A stretch of DNA of 64,000 nucleotides, from positions 103,501,738 through 103,565,737 of the forward strand of contig CM073593.1 of assembly GCA_037074705.1 (NCBI GenBank). Reading direction: 5' to 3'. This stretch comes from Zhengitettix transpicula (taxonomy: Eukaryota; Arthropoda; Insecta; Orthoptera; Tetrigidae). Each line of letters starts with the position of its first letter. The stretch's first letter is position 1. The notes below the pieces were generated by a model. It saw only the letters and a list, made by a program, of their open reading frames with translations, was not told the DNA's origin and searched no databases. Made by a program: the position numbers and the translations under genes. Positions 10,641 to 22,429 of the stretch are shown piece by piece.

Positions 10641-11911
10641 CCTGAAACTGCTCTCGGTATGAAAAGAAAATGGCAGAAAATATCAAAGAGTCTTTCATTA
10701 TACATTTCAGTAGACCTCAGTACATACCAGAGATGGACTGGCAACGATTCATCCAAAATTGGCCATGAGAATCATCTTCAGTTATCTGCGGGGGAAAGTC
10801 ACAATGACGTCACAGAGGGGCAGCTTTGTTACCAGGTGGGAAACAATGAGCTATTGATATTCTTGCATTCTAATGAAAGAAGCCTTGAGAAGGTCTTTAA
10901 AACAACAGAGGATATCATTCAACAACTGTTTAACGTCACGAATCTCCCATGTGTTTTTTTTTCTTCTATTATTTTTCTGGGTCTCCCAACGGTTAGAACA
11001 GTCCCACTTACATGAACCAACCACGTGTCTCCCGAGTAACATTTAACAAGCGGGCCATTCTTTTTGAGTTAGTCATAGTGAGTACAACTTTCTGGGAAAC
11101 ATTGCTTCATCTGAAAATATTACAGTCCCTGGTCTGTTACCATCCCCCCCTCAAGCGACCTTCACACTGTTTCCATTGACGTTTCCCCCTCCCCTCTTCC
11201 TTTATAAACTATTACAGAATAATAGTTGATTTCCTGGAGATTCCTGTGGTATTTATTTATCCAAATCTTATTTAGACAGAAAGAAGTATGATTCTATCCA
11301 TATTGTGAAAAAAAATAATTTGATTTTCATTAATATTTGACACAAATTATAAATAGTTTTTTTTACATACTCACTGATGCACATTCAACCCTGATTACAC
11401 TATTTCACATAAAGTAAATCCTGAGATGATTTGAGGGATTCTAGGTTGAAGAAATTGCGGTTTAATTTACGAAAAGATTTTCTTGATTAATCCCCTCTGC
11501 AATAAGTCTTAAAAATATTTTTTACCACATTTTTTTTACAAATACATGGATAAGGAAAAAAAATGAGTTCAATGTAACTCGAGAAATGTTCTTATATTTT
11601 ACTTGGTTTCATTAACGATGTCAAACTAGAAGAAACATTAAATTAAAAAAATAGTTCCTCTGCGCATCTCGACTTATAGCCATTTTCGCTGAATCTGTAC
11701 GAACCGAATTTAGTGATAATAAGTTCTATCCCCATTTAATTGCTTTCTAACAGTTTAAAGATAATTTAATTTACTAAGAGGGTGTGAAAAGAATTGTGTG
11801 ACGCTTAGAAAGGACTCGATTTTAATTACGTACTTGTAAGTTTATTAAAATTTAAAAAGATAGACATGGATTTAAATAAAATGATATTGTTCTAGATTTG
11901 GTACAGGGCTC
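10641..11911. other. gene-free spacer
   Basis: The first 400 bp hold a 118-codon plus-strand frame (10659-11015) with ordinary amino-acid variety but no domain I recognise; it begins within the repeat edge. The remainder is AT-rich. No splice-bounded exon could be argued for. Confidence 0.4.
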
Positions 11912-12404
11912 TGTTTTTTTTTATTAGCGTAACAGGCTACATGAGGCTAATCCACATGCTGGCAACTCCCCTTTACTAGCATAGGAAGGGATGAGGAAGG
12001 GTAGAGGAAGGTAGCCAAGGGTCAACTAGGACCCCCGGGCTGTAGTGTAAGGATCCTACCCGGAATTCGCCTAAAAGTGATGCATGGCCAAACCTTAGAA
12101 AACCTGTATCAGGTAGGTCTTGCATTTGGTACTTGTCCCACGCCCTTTCCTGAATGGCGGGAGAGGGGTTTGCTGTGGGGACGCAGCATTCCCTGTCCGT
12201 GCCTTGACCAGTTTTCGAGGCAGCTGGACGACTGTTCCAATAGGAGTAGTGGACAACTCTGGTCTGCGATCCTCAGAACTTACTACCTCTCGAAACTGAC
12301 CGAATTGCCTCGGCTTGTGGGAACCTTAGTTCAAAAAACTAGAGAGAAAGAGAGAGAGAGAGAAGAACGAATCCCCAAAGGTAGCCTCCTCCAGAGCTCT
12401 CTGT
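11912..12404 (-). mobile_element. A-tailed ~0.5-kb retroposon, copy 1
   Basis: A near full-length copy. The poly-T run at the left edge is the A-tail of the minus-strand element. It begins, in the minus sense, with AGAGAGCTCTGGAGGAGGC and ends with the complement of CAGGCTACATGAGG next to the tail. Internal landmarks shared with all copies are CCCCCGGGCT, GGATCCTACCCGG and GCAGCTGG. A candidate 6-bp duplication (CTCTGT) flanks it. The function and autonomous partner are unknown. Confidence 0.8.
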
Positions 12405-12414
12405 GAAAAGAAAA

Positions 12415-12676
12415 TGGTGTAGACAGGCTATGTATAGGGTAATCCACATAGTGGCAACTTCTCCTCTTATATCATAGGGAAGGAAGTGAAAAGGGGGGAT
12501 GCCGAAAGGTAGAGGAAGGTAGTCAAGGGTTAACTAGGGGCCCCCGGGCTATGATTTAAGGATCCTACCCGGCAATTCGCCTAAAAGTGATGCAGGGAAA
12601 AGCCTAAAAAACCTGCATCAGGTAGGTAGGTCATTTACGACTTGTCCTTCCGATTGCGGGGGAGGGGTTTGTGTAA
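12415..12676 (-). mobile_element. A-tailed retroposon, copy 2 (5' truncated)
   Basis: Covers only the half next to the tail, from ACAGGCTATGTATAGGGTAA to GGGGGAGGGGTTTG. It lies directly beside copy 1 in the same orientation, and its tail is no longer recognisable. The abrupt end at about 12676 is typical 5' truncation. Confidence 0.75.
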
Positions 12677-12715
12677 CGTTTTCAGTTTTAACTTCAAGAA
12701 CAGAAAATAAATCAA

Positions 12716-12934
12716 TTATTGAGTCAACCCGTCCTGAGTCAAAACACTTGTCACTTGACCATCATCACGATCGAAATTCCACTCCGCAGAACCCAAGTGA
12801 CTATTTCGTTCGCGATCGATGACGCAAGTCTCACTTGAAATTACAATCACACCTCTTCGAAATGCTTGCCCATATTCATTTTCTGTTAACATATTGCCGT
12901 CATTTACATTGACTTGTTTATTTTTTACAGACAT
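12716..12934 (-). CDS. unidentified small open frame, doubtful
   Basis: A 72-codon minus-strand frame that can be extended about 13 codons upstream to a stop near 12975. Its predicted product is hydrophilic with well-mixed residues (for example NVNDGNMLTENEYGQAFRRG) and lacks the homopolymer look of other frames here. I recognise no domain, and it could be a chance frame, a transposon remnant or part of a spliced exon. There is no supporting start context or neighbour. Confidence 0.12.
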   Translation of the reverse strand: MSVKNKQVNVNDGNMLTENEYGQAFRRGVIVISSETCVIDRERNSHLGSAEWNFDRDDGQVTSVLTQDGLTQ

Positions 12935-13799
12935 CTTTCTAGACGGTTCTACGGTTTTGACTAAATTTATACTTTAATGGCATCGGGACCGTCACGAATC
13001 AGTTTAACGATCCCCAAAATTTTAATTTGACCCTTTTGAATATTTTATCATTAGTTATTTCTCACCCCCCTTCCACCCTCGAAAACGAAATTCTTCCTCT
13101 TTTTATTTTTAATTCGAGAGGGAAACCGCTCCAGTGGCTCCAATGTTTTCTTATATAGGTCTGTGTATAGTCTGTATTTTGTCCCAGGCTAAGTAGTAGC
13201 AGTCGCATAAAGACAAGGCTTTAATAAGGGCCAGGTGAAACAGATTAGGTTCACAGTTGCTTACCCTGAAGCACATAATCTTTAAGGTTTTTCCTCGTCA
13301 CCCACCAGATGGCTCTTCCCTGGAGAAGTTTCAGGTTTTTCCTGTTTAAGGAACGCCTCGTTAAACTTTCGTGTAAAGAGGCTTCCTTAATGCAACTTCC
13401 GTCTCGAGATATTATCATTTCTCAGATTGTCAAAATACAAGGGGGTTGACTTTCCAGCAGGCGTGACGACACGGATGCAGTATTTTTTAAAAAGAAGTGT
13501 GGCTTCCATAATTTAATAAATTAGGCTCTGTATCATAATATTAATCCTCCACGTCTTCACTCCTTAATTGTAAATATTTATATAGTAGCTGCATAAACGG
13601 TCAATGAAAAATATTTACATTCATATGGATAATCATTTATAATATTATGAAGACTGATATTTTATAATTTTTATTACCCCACTTCTCAATGAACAGAATG
13701 TAGAATTTTTTTAACGACGATTTATTCTCATATTTCAGTCTTAAGCCATCTTCAATTGCTGGACAATTTTTTTAAATGTAATGTATAAGTTAAAATGAA
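12935..13799. other. gene-free spacer
   Basis: Mixed-composition sequence, more complex between 13130 and 13480, then AT-rich. No coding relic, RNA gene or repeat was recognised. Confidence 0.45.
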
Positions 13800-14822
13800 A
13801 AAAAACGTCTTATTGAAAATAATGAATAAGAAAGGTAGCCAATTAAGACAAAAAACCGGGTAATATAAATACCACACAACGATGTTTCTCGGATCCTTGT
13901 CACTTTTCCGTCAGATGCTAAGAAGAGCCTAGAGCGACGCAACTGCACTAGTCAGTTGACAACACTCGAAACGGCTTTTAATAAATGTTACAGGATCAAT
14001 AATGAGAAAGATAGCCAAATATAGATAAAATAAGTCATAATATAAATACCGCACAACGTTTCTGGGATCCTTGTCCCTTCTTTCAGGTGCTAAGAAGAGC
14101 CTAGAGCGACACAACTGCACTTGTCAGTTGACGAAACTCAACATGTCTTCTTAGTACCGGACGAAGGGGACAATTGAATAAGATAGGTAGCCCATTAAGA
14201 CTAAAAGGTGATAATATAAATACCACACAACGTTTCTGGAATCCTTGTCACTTCTTTCATGTGCTAAGAAGAGCCTAGAGCGACACAACTACACTTGTCA
14301 GTTGACGAAACTCAAAATCTTCTTAGCACCGTGACGAAAGGGACAAATGAATAAGAAAAATATACAATTCAACAACAAGTGATAATATAAATACCGCACA
14401 ACGTTTCTGGGATCCTTGTCGCTTTCGTCAGGTGCTAAGAAGAGCCTAGAGCAACACAACTGCACTTGTCAGTTGACGAAACTCAAAATCTGTTCTTAGC
14501 ACCGTGACGAAAGGGACAAATGTATAAGAAAAATAGCCAATTCAGACAAAAAGTGATGACATAAATACCACACAACGTTTCCGGGATCCTTGTCCCTTCT
14601 TTCATGTGCTAAGAAGAGCCTAGAGCGACACAACTACACTTGTCAGTTGACGAAACTCAAAATCTCTTCTTAGCACCGTGACGAAAGGGACAAATGAATA
14701 AGAAAAATAGCCAATTCAGACAAAAAGTGATGATATGAATACCACACAACGTTTCCGGGATACTTGCCCGCTTTCTTCAGGTGCTAAGAAGAGCCTAGAG
14801 TGATACTACTGCACTCGAACGC
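13800..14822 (-). repeat. six-unit tandem array of the ~174-bp hammerhead repeat (family A)
   Basis: The anchor CACAACG occurs at 13874, 14052, 14226, 14397, 14571 and 14745, giving spacings of 178, 174, 171, 174 and 174 bp. In the minus sense each unit has the CTGACGA-type heptamer (variably mutated to CTGAAGA, CTGAAAG or similar), a short helix II and GAAACGTTGTG. The units also carry the internal inverted repeat pairing the GGTGCTAAGAAGAGCC side with a TCTTCTTAGCACC side. This is the longest array of the family in the window. Confidence 0.85.
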
Positions 14823-15212
14823 TATCTTCCGTATTATTAATTTTCATTCAGACATTAAATTTTGTTTTCAATATCAAAAACAAATATCAGCCTAATATAT
14901 CGATATATAATTGTTAAAACTCCGTACATAATCAGGAGATAAGATCGTCAAGAGACAAAATAAATACACAGGACGGATAAGTTCGATTTTATTGGTCCTG
15001 GCATAAACGAGCGAATGTTAAATCGGTACGAACGTGGATGAAGGAGAACTATCAACATTTTACAGCCACTCTGTTTCTTCCCACGCACTTAGCAGCGCCG
15101 ATCCGTCGTAATTATTCCATTTAATCAGAAATTCGCCCACACGGAAACGGCTGTTTTTAAATATTTAAAATTGATTAAATTTCATTTCATTTCTTAGTTC
15201 CTCTATTCTTCT
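14823..15212. other. gene-free spacer
   Basis: Nothing recognised. AT-rich at first, then mixed sequence around 14980-15130 with no coding signal. Confidence 0.45.
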
Positions 15213-15960
15213 CCCTTTTATCAGGTTTCAAGAAGAGCCTAGAACGACACAACTTCACGGGTCAGTGGAACAAAACTCAAAAGTGCTGTTGTGTCGCTCT
15301 AGGCTCTTCTTCACACCTGAGGGAAGGAACAAGGATTTGGCTCTCTTTCTTATTCATTATTTTCAATCAAACAAACGTAATTGTTTTTTTTTTTCATTTT
15401 AATTTCTGCTACTATGCTGGCGGTCGACTGAGACTGATCTGGCGCTCGACTGCCTTCTGTGTTTACTTCTCAAGGCTTTGTTTATACCTTTACCTCGGGA
15501 CACATTTTGACTAAATTTAATTTCTTACATTCAGTGTGATTTTTTTTAAAAAAAATTTATGTTATCAGAATTTATATTTTCGCAATTCTTAGTTCCTTCT
15601 ACTCAATAAGAGCTTAGAACGACACAACCGCACTTGTCACTGGAACATAACTGAAAAGTGCAGTTGTGTCTCTCTAGGCTCTTCTTTACACCTGAGGGAT
15701 GCAACAAGGATCCCAGAAACGTTTTGCTGTCTTTATATCATCACTTTTTTTCTATCTGATTTGGCTCTCTTTCTTATTCATTATTTTCAATCAAACAAAC
15801 GTAATTGTTTTTTTTTCATTGTTAACTTCTGCTACTATGCTGGCGGTCGACTGAGACTGATCTGGCGCTCGACTGAGACTGCGCTGGCGCTCGACTGCCT
15901 TCTGTGTTTACATCTCAAGGCTTTGTTTGTACCTTTACCTCGGGACACATTTAGACCAAG
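15213..15960 (+). repeat. tandem duplication containing decayed family A units
   Basis: Two related copies, about 15213-15506 and 15588-15960. Each has a family A inverted pair (AAGAAGAGCCTAGAACGACA facing TGTGTC..CTAGGCTCTTCTT), then TTGGCTCTCTTTCTTATTCA, then CTGCTACTATGCTGGCGGTC and GGCGCTCGACTGCCTTCTGT. The second copy has an extra GACTGAGACTG.GCTGGCGCTC repeat. The ribozyme heptamer is mutated to CTGAGGG in both. Confidence 0.75.
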
Positions 15961-17105
15961 GATTAAATGGTCGTAAACATTTATATATATATATGTATTT
16001 ATATATATATATATTATAAATATGGCAAGGAAAAAATCTATGTGAAGTAAAGATATTGTTTGAAGGATTAAAAACGTACCCGGACCTCTATGAAAAGGAG
16101 GAAGGAGACTCGTCAACACTTGTAACAATTTATTATGCAACACGCGGTATTTTTTTATGTAGAGATCGGGTACACTCGAGGGCTAGAACGGATGTTTGGT
16201 GTTTTACAAACGCGACAAAAATTAATAGTTACTGAATTTAGAAACCACGTGATTAGTCGTCTCAAACTGAAGAATTTTCTTGACGTCTTTAGAGACTGAT
16301 TTACCGTTCTATTTAATGATTAAAAACCCAGAAAATCTTGCTGTGTCAATAAAAATTCGTCTTCGAAGTCAGTGGCCTGCGGTGGCTTTTGGAACTTGCA
16401 AGAATACATTTTAAAGTACCAGGAGATAAGTATTTAATCTGTTCTGATTATGCAGACGACGATAGTTTAGCAGAGTGCAAAAAAGGGTGACTCGATAAAC
16501 GTTGGCGTGACGTCACGTACACTAATTGATTCACTGTACATTTATATTTATATAGTGTGCGGTTTACAGCGGGCAATTGTTTCTAGTCGAGGAGTGACGT
16601 AGATGAAACCATAATAAAGTGATCCGAGGAAAAGAACTATTTACAAGTAAACGAGCTTGTTTTTTTTTCTACTTGGCACGTCCTTGGTGGTTGTGTGGAA
16701 ATCGTTCCACACGATAAAAACTCCTCTTTTTTTTTCTTTTTAAAACAACTACCTAAATTATGACGTAGTTTTTCTTCCTTCAATTTTACCTAGAGTATTG
16801 TTATCATTGCTGAAGGTCGCTCGAACCAGTTACCCTCCACTTAAGCCAGAATTTAATTACCTATTCAGCTTGTGGAAAGATAGGTAAATCTACTATCTCC
16901 TTTGTAAGGAATTTGCAAGGAATTTAAAGGAAAGAAATTTTGTTTCCCCACACAGTTAAAAAAAACGGGGACGTAAAATAACATCTAAAAAAAATTATTT
17001 TATGTTTATCATAATTATGCTATTGTTGAATTAATTTTTTTTAGTTCTGTATTTTGACACAAGTAAACTTTATTTTAAGTTAATCTAAGAAACCCTATAT
17101 CATAC
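15961..17105. other. gene-free spacer
   Basis: Begins with an ATAT-rich palindromic patch at about 15978-16018. The rest is mixed sequence with no recognisable coding relic. A 102-codon minus frame (15835-16143) overlaps the duplication and is not credible. Confidence 0.45.
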
Positions 17106-17400
17106 CACCTTTGAATAAGAAAGTTAGTCCATTCTGACAAAAAAGGGATAATATAAATACCACACAACAACGTTTCTGGGATCCTAGTCCCTTTCTTCGG
17201 GTGCTGAGAAGAGCCTAGAGCGACACTACTGCACTAACTGTCCAAAATATCGTGCAACGAGTGCAGTTGTGCCGCTCTAGGCTCTTCTTGCGGGGACGAA
17301 GATCCCACAAACGATACAACTGCACTAACTGTCCGAAATATCATGCAACGAGTGCAGTTGTGCCACTCTAGGCTCTTCTTCACACCTCAGGAAAGCAACA
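17106..17400. repeat. Penelope-like terminal repeats (family A), inverted and partly duplicated
   Basis: A minus-oriented unit (ACCACACAACAACGTTTCTG through CCTAGAGCGACACTACTGCA) is followed by two plus-oriented partial units that each start GCAACGAGTGCAGTTGTGCC. They are separated by a ~75-bp repeat containing CTGTCC(A/G)AAATATC. All ribozyme heptamers are damaged. Confidence 0.75.
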
Positions 17401-19370
17401 ATTATTTTAGTTCCCATTGGTGATGAATCGTAAGAATTATGAAGGGGCGAGGGATGGCGTGGTTGAACCGACCATGAAGCTCCAAGGGTTGCGGAGGCTC
17501 TATGATTATGGTGTCAACTGATCCACCACTCTCCAGTTTAAAATATATATATATTAAGCTCAAGATCAGAAGGAATCCTTTCAAACGAAGCTCAGCCTTC
17601 AAGGCGATGATACAGGTTCCGTTCCCGACCCCTGTCGATATTTTTTTTCCATCTCGGTCAATTAAACCACCTTTAATGCATAGTGAAGCAAAATTAGAGT
17701 CACCCCCCCTAGAGACATCTGTTGGCTTCTAAGAGAACTAATTTATTATCAGATATAAAAACAACATGCACGTAAAAGACATGTGGGAAATATTTTTGGA
17801 CTTTTTGAAAACATGTCCTTTTCAAGAAATAAAATTTCACGTTATTCTAATTGCACAAAAATAATAATTATCCAATTAATGTGAATTATTAATAAATCAG
17901 ACCTAATTATATGCAATTCTGCAAAATTTAGTTTGGTCACGTTTGATATTTTTTTGGGAAAATTGTTTTAAAAAATTTTAAAAAGGCTCTAAAGGGTTGA
18001 TATATGAATTTTTTCAGATTTTTTGTTATATTTTATTTAATAATAACATTTAAAAATTCTCATTGACGTAATTTTTTTCTTACAGATTATCTTAAATTTA
18101 TTTTATTGAGTTTATGAGAAATTATCTACGTGTTAGGCTTTTTTATTTATTTATATGTATTGCCTTATCCAATTTCATCTATCGATAAATCTATATTATT
18201 ATTAACCTTCATCCTAACGTATTCTATTTTACGTCGGCCTACGTTTAATTAATTTAAAGTAGTTAAAATAATAATTAGTCAAGCGTGCTTACTCTTTGGA
18301 TATATCTTCCATTGACCCTGAGAAAGCTCGGAATCAGATGTGTCCGGTGACTTGCAACTTTTTACGTGCAATTACGTTCGGAGGACGTAATAATCAAAGT
18401 TGTCCACCACACAACACACACACACACACACTGAAGGAGAGAAAGGTCCCTAAATAAACCTCAAGACTATTTAACAGACAAGGCAACTGCCGTCCAGAGT
18501 AGTCAATTTCACCCCCCCCCCCCCTCTTTTTTTGTTATTTAATGTTAGAAGTCGCGGCGGCGCCATTGCTTTTTTTTTCATAGACCAAGACGCTATTAGT
18601 GTACGGAGAAAGAGTGAAGCAGAAGAAGATGAAGAAGAAAAAAAAAGAACTTGTAAAAGGGAACCTCTCGAACGCAGGTCCTCAAGGTGCCATTATGATC
18701 AATGACTTACCACTTTCCCGCCGTCCAGAGGCAATCCACCAACGTGAAAACGAAATACTTTACCACAGAGTCACGAAAGTAATTGCTTGTTACGTTGCGC
18801 AGGAAATTAGGCTGTCGGTGTTTCCAAATGGAGGATAGAGGTGTGTCATTAGTATTCGCTCTTCCTACGCGAAGAGGAGGAGGCTCTCGAGCGAAACATG
18901 TTCTTTTAAGATCTATATCATTAAGGAGAACGAGGAGCTGCCGCGAAACGAAACCAAAAAAAAAAGTCAGCAACTAACTTGAATTTAAATCTTGTACGGA
19001 AAATAACTTAATTTATGGTCAGAAATCTGGTTGGAGAATACAGAGAATAGTCGGGATTTGAGGTTAATGTTCCAGGATGTCGGACGAGGAAAGATTTCGA
19101 AAAGAGAACTTAAAATAAGTAGGAGGAAAACCAGCATCGATCACAAAAGCACAGGCGCAGTTAATATAAAAATAGATTCCAGTGTAGAATTTGGAGAACA
19201 GAATAACCAAGGATGATATTAAAAAGAAGAATCGCACAGGCAGACAAAAGGAGAATTTTTTTCATGATGTCCAACATTATAAAATTGGATTGTGTGTGGG
19301 GGGGAATTCTGAAATTATTTTGTGGTGGGAACGGGGGACACGGGTAGTTGTAAGACCTGACAGGAGAAGA
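17401..19370. other. gene-free spacer
   Basis: AT-rich from 17740 to 18280; a CA microsatellite at about 18414-18434; a C14 run near 18512; GC-richer purine-rich sequence at 18590-18960. Open frames of 60-100 codons at 17402-19493 show no domain. No RNA gene was recognised. Confidence 0.45.
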
Positions 19371-19382
19371 AGAATGGAAGCT

Positions 19383-19948
19383 CCTTTTTTTAGGGCAAAA
19401 GGCTACTTGAAGGTAATCCACGTTGGGCAACTCCCCTTTAATAGCATAGGAAGGGATTTGATAGGGGGGATGCGGAAGGGTGGAGAAAGGTAGCCAAGGG
19501 TTAACTAGGGCCCCCGGGCTATGGTTTATAATCCTACCCGGCATTCGCCTAAAAGAAATTCAGGACAAACCATAGAAAAACCTGCATCAGGTAGGTCGGG
19601 CATTTGATACTTGTCCCACGCCCTTCGGATAGCGGGAGAGGAGTTTGCTGTGGGGACGCAGCATTCCCTTCTCCGTGCCTCGACCAGTTTAGGAGGCAGC
19701 TGGCCGACTATTCCAATGGGAATAGCGGACAACTCTTACCGTATGCCCAAGGTCTGTGACCCCCACGGAACATACACCTCTCAGAACAGGCCGAGGTGCC
19801 TCGGCTTGTGGGAACCTTAGGTTAAAAAACGGAGAGGAAAATGCATCCCCAAGGGTAGCCCCTTCGTATCTCTCCTACAAGGTTCTGCCTGTGAGAGAAC
19901 ATCCCTCGCAGGTATTGCCTGCGAGAGAATAGCCCTCGCAGGCCTTCT
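19383..19948 (-). mobile_element. A-tailed retroposon, copy 3, with 12-bp target-site duplication
   Basis: A near full-length copy flanked by AGAATGGAAGCT at 19371-19382 and again at 19949-19960. The tail lies at the left (poly-T on the plus strand), so the element is in the minus sense. Its 5' end carries two tandem ~31-bp units that can each form a hairpin (CTGCGAG/CTCGCAG). The body matches the other copies through CCCCCGGGCT and GGAGGCAGCTGGCCGACTAT. Confidence 0.88.
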
Positions 19949-19960
19949 AGAATGGAAGCT

Positions 19961-20090
19961 TCTGAAATGAATGTTGAAATATAACATGCACTGATAAAGT
20001 CAGGGGTGTGAGAAGGAGATGGTACATAAAGTCGTTGTAGTAAAACTCGGTGAAGGATAAGAATATATATGTTGGACAAGGCAGCGATTA
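19961..20090. other. short spacer
   Basis: Nothing recognised. Confidence 0.4.
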
Positions 20091-20160
20091 ATAGATCAAA
20101 ACCTGAAGATGTCTTAATATTAGGACGAAACGTCGAATTTTGTACATTTGCTTATTGTTT
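20091..20160 (+). repeat. hammerhead-like motif, family D
   Basis: The core at 20103-20131 has CTGAAGA, a short helix II starting GUCU and closing with GGAC, and GAAACGTCGAATTTTG. With the site after ACGUC, the segment GAAUUUUG pairs with CAAAAC ahead of CUGAAGA if two A residues bulge. A related minus-strand copy lies at 33225-33255. Confidence 0.55.
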
Positions 20161-20892
20161 ATTAAACTTTTATGACTTATATTACCATTAATAATTAAAT
20201 CAACCCCTAAATGACGTAATTATAAATATATAACGGCTGTTATGTGAAATAACAGGCCACAACGTATACAAGAAATATGATAATCATTAAACGCCGTTTA
20301 CTTCACGAATTATTTATCAGCTTTTGATCTTAATTTTACTTCCTTTTTTTTCTGTGTGCCAGAGAATCCACTTCTCTTCCTCATTTAACAGGAATTTTTT
20401 TTTATCTTCGTGAAGAGGATTTCCTCCAAAAGCTTCCAGCTTCATTAAAAAGAAAAGTCACCTTCGGCATTAATCTTTTAGACTTTTACGTACTTCCCGA
20501 GTGACTAACTTCCGTACAAATCTTTTCTTCTGGACGCGACTTTGTTTTTTTTAAAAAAAAAATACCTTCCCTAGATGAAATTCAATGTTTACTGTTCCAT
20601 TCGTGCAAAAGTTCGGCCCCCCCCCCCTCTTCCACGCTCCAAGAACGTGATTAAATTCAGAAACGGTAATGACCATAAAAATGTTTTTAAAGATTAATGT
20701 AATAGCCAGTAAATAAAAAAATGGTTATATAAATTCAATAATTCTATTTACAGTGACGGTTGGTATACAAAAAGACATCATTGACGTTTCGTCCCTCAAT
20801 TGGGGGAGTGGGGGGTTTAAAAATTTCTTCTTGATGTAATTTGATGTTAAAGTGTAATTTTTGGATTCTTATAAGCATTAACTTGCAAGTAG
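20161..20892. other. gene-free spacer
   Basis: AT-rich sequence with a C9 run near 20618. GACGTTTCGTCCCTCAATTG near 20783 resembles half of a minus-strand ribozyme motif, but no CTGANGA partner is present. Confidence 0.4.
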
Positions 20893-20902
20893 AATGCTCC
20901 AT

Positions 20903-21442
20903 TTTTTTTAGGGCAACAGGCTACATGAGGGTAATCCATATGGTAGCTACTCCCCTTTAATAGCATAGGAAGGGATTAGAAAGGGGGGAAGAGGAAGGGT
21001 AGAGGAAGGTAGCCAAGGGTTAACTAGGGCCCCCGGGCTATATTTTAAGGATCCTACCCGGCATTCGCCTAAAGAAATGGAGGACAAACCCTAGAAAAAC
21101 CTGCATCAGGTAGGTCGGGCATTGGGTACTTGTCCCACGCCCTTCAGATAGCGGGAGAGGAGTTTTGCTGTGGGGACGCAGCATTCCCTTCTCCGTGCCT
21201 CGACCAGTTTAGGAGGCAGCTGGCCGACTATTCCAATGGGAATAGCGGACAACTCTTACCGTATGCCCAAGGTCTGTGACCCCGGAATATACACCTCTCT
21301 GAACAGGCCGAGGTGTCTCTGCTTGTGGGAAACTTAGTTAAAAAATGGAGAGGAAAAGGCATCCCCAAAGGTAGCCCCTTCGTATCTCTCCCACAAGGTA
21401 CTGCCTGTGAGAGAATAGCCCTCGCAGACACCCCCTATGCTC
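20903..21442 (-). mobile_element. A-tailed retroposon, copy 4, with 10-bp target-site duplication
   Basis: A near full-length copy flanked by AATGCTCCAT at 20893-20902 and 21443-21452. The poly-T run after the left duplication is the A-tail of the minus-sense element. The body is the same as in copy 3, and the 5' end keeps one unit of the ~31-bp hairpin repeat. Confidence 0.88.
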
Positions 21443-21499
21443 AATGCTCCATGTAATTTATAATATTTTAAAATTTTTAATTAGATAAATAACAGGAAA

Positions 21500-21690
21500 A
21501 AAAGGAGGTAAATTAAATACCCACAGAACGTTTCGTCACCTGGTTTATGCGGTCTCTCGTTCTTGTGGTACTTCCGCGGGTTTTTTTTATCACCTGGCGG
21601 AAGTTACAAGGATTGGAGAAACGTCATGTGGTACTTAATTTAGCCCTTATTTTTTTTGTGTCTGTTCTTCGGCTAATTAGTGTTATTTTA
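21500..21690. repeat. variant family A palindromic element
   Basis: A minus arm (GGTAAATTAAATACCCACAG, AACGTTTCGTC) faces a plus arm (CCTGGCGGAAGTTACAAGG, GAGAAACGTCATGTGGTACT, TAATTTAGCCC). The layout matches the palindromic pair at 2.6-2.8 kb. The heptamer is mutated (CTGGCGG), so the ribozyme is probably dead. Confidence 0.6.
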
Positions 21691-21873
21691 ACAGTCGTTG
21701 ACCACTTTTTTTCTGACAAATTGGCTGATTTTCTATTTTATTTATTTTTGATTTGAAAGTCATACGTGAAAAAAAATATCATTTGTCCTGAAGTTTGCTA
21801 CGTGCAACGCACAAGGAAAGGAAAGGATGCCTTTCAAGGCATTATGCAATTATATGGGAGGTAAAGAAAGACA

Positions 21874-22026
21874 GGAAAACCAAGGAACAGATGAATAGAC
21901 GAAGTAGAGAAGGCTATAAAAAGGATGATGGATTTGAGGAACTGGAGGAGAATAGCTTTAGACAGAGTAGTTTGGAGGAAGCTACTACTGGAGGTCGAGA
22001 CCCGATATCGGGCTGTGGAACCATAG
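21874..22026 (+). pseudogene. non-LTR retrotransposon ORF2, C-terminal relic
   Basis: The extreme C-terminus of a LINE ORF2 reverse-transcriptase protein. From 21874 the frame reads GKPRNR, a stop, IDEVEKAIK, DLRNWRRIALDR, VVWRKLLLEVETRYR, and ends at a TAG at 22024-22026. The pattern GRPRxRW-(I/L)D-x(n)-WRxxAxDRxxWRxLLxEA(K/E)T is the familiar end of ORF2 in several LINE clades. The tryptophan expected before IDE is TGA here (TGG to TGA), so the copy is dead. Upstream sequence (about 21800-21870) reads like the preceding basic segment but has a stop. No clade can be fixed from so short a piece. Confidence 0.78.
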
Positions 22027-22429
22027 ATGAAGAAGATGAAGTTTGCTAGTAGAATCTCGTCGACAAGAAACTCCCCTTTCCTGAGTCCAATTTTTCGTCA
22101 TGGCTGATGGTGTGCCCGAAACTACCCCAGCCACAAACGAAAGTCCTTTTAAAAAAAAAAGGTGACACGAGTCAATACCGTGTAGATTCATAACAAAGAC
22201 CACAGCCAGCCGCTGCTTTAAGCCGTGAATAAAAGAAACGAGCTTGAATAAAAGACGCGTCGAGAAGTCGGTTCCAAAGCCCCCCGCACGAAATGTTTTG
22301 GTAAACAGGGCATAAAAGCGGCAATTCCCAGAGGAAATTGCCATCGACCCCTCCCGTAAGTTATTAATGAAAGGCAAACGTATATAAAAAAAAAGAGAGA
22401 GAGTCTTCCTTCAAGATGTCTCCTAAAAT
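22027..22429. other. gene-free spacer
   Basis: Probably holds the 3' flank of the LINE relic. A 130-codon minus-strand frame (21985-22377) overlaps the relic antisense and has no domain I recognise. A short AG run lies at about 22393-22403. Confidence 0.35.

Noticed and set aside
21985..22377. 130-codon minus-strand frame
   Set aside because: Antisense to the LINE relic at one end and without a recognisable domain.
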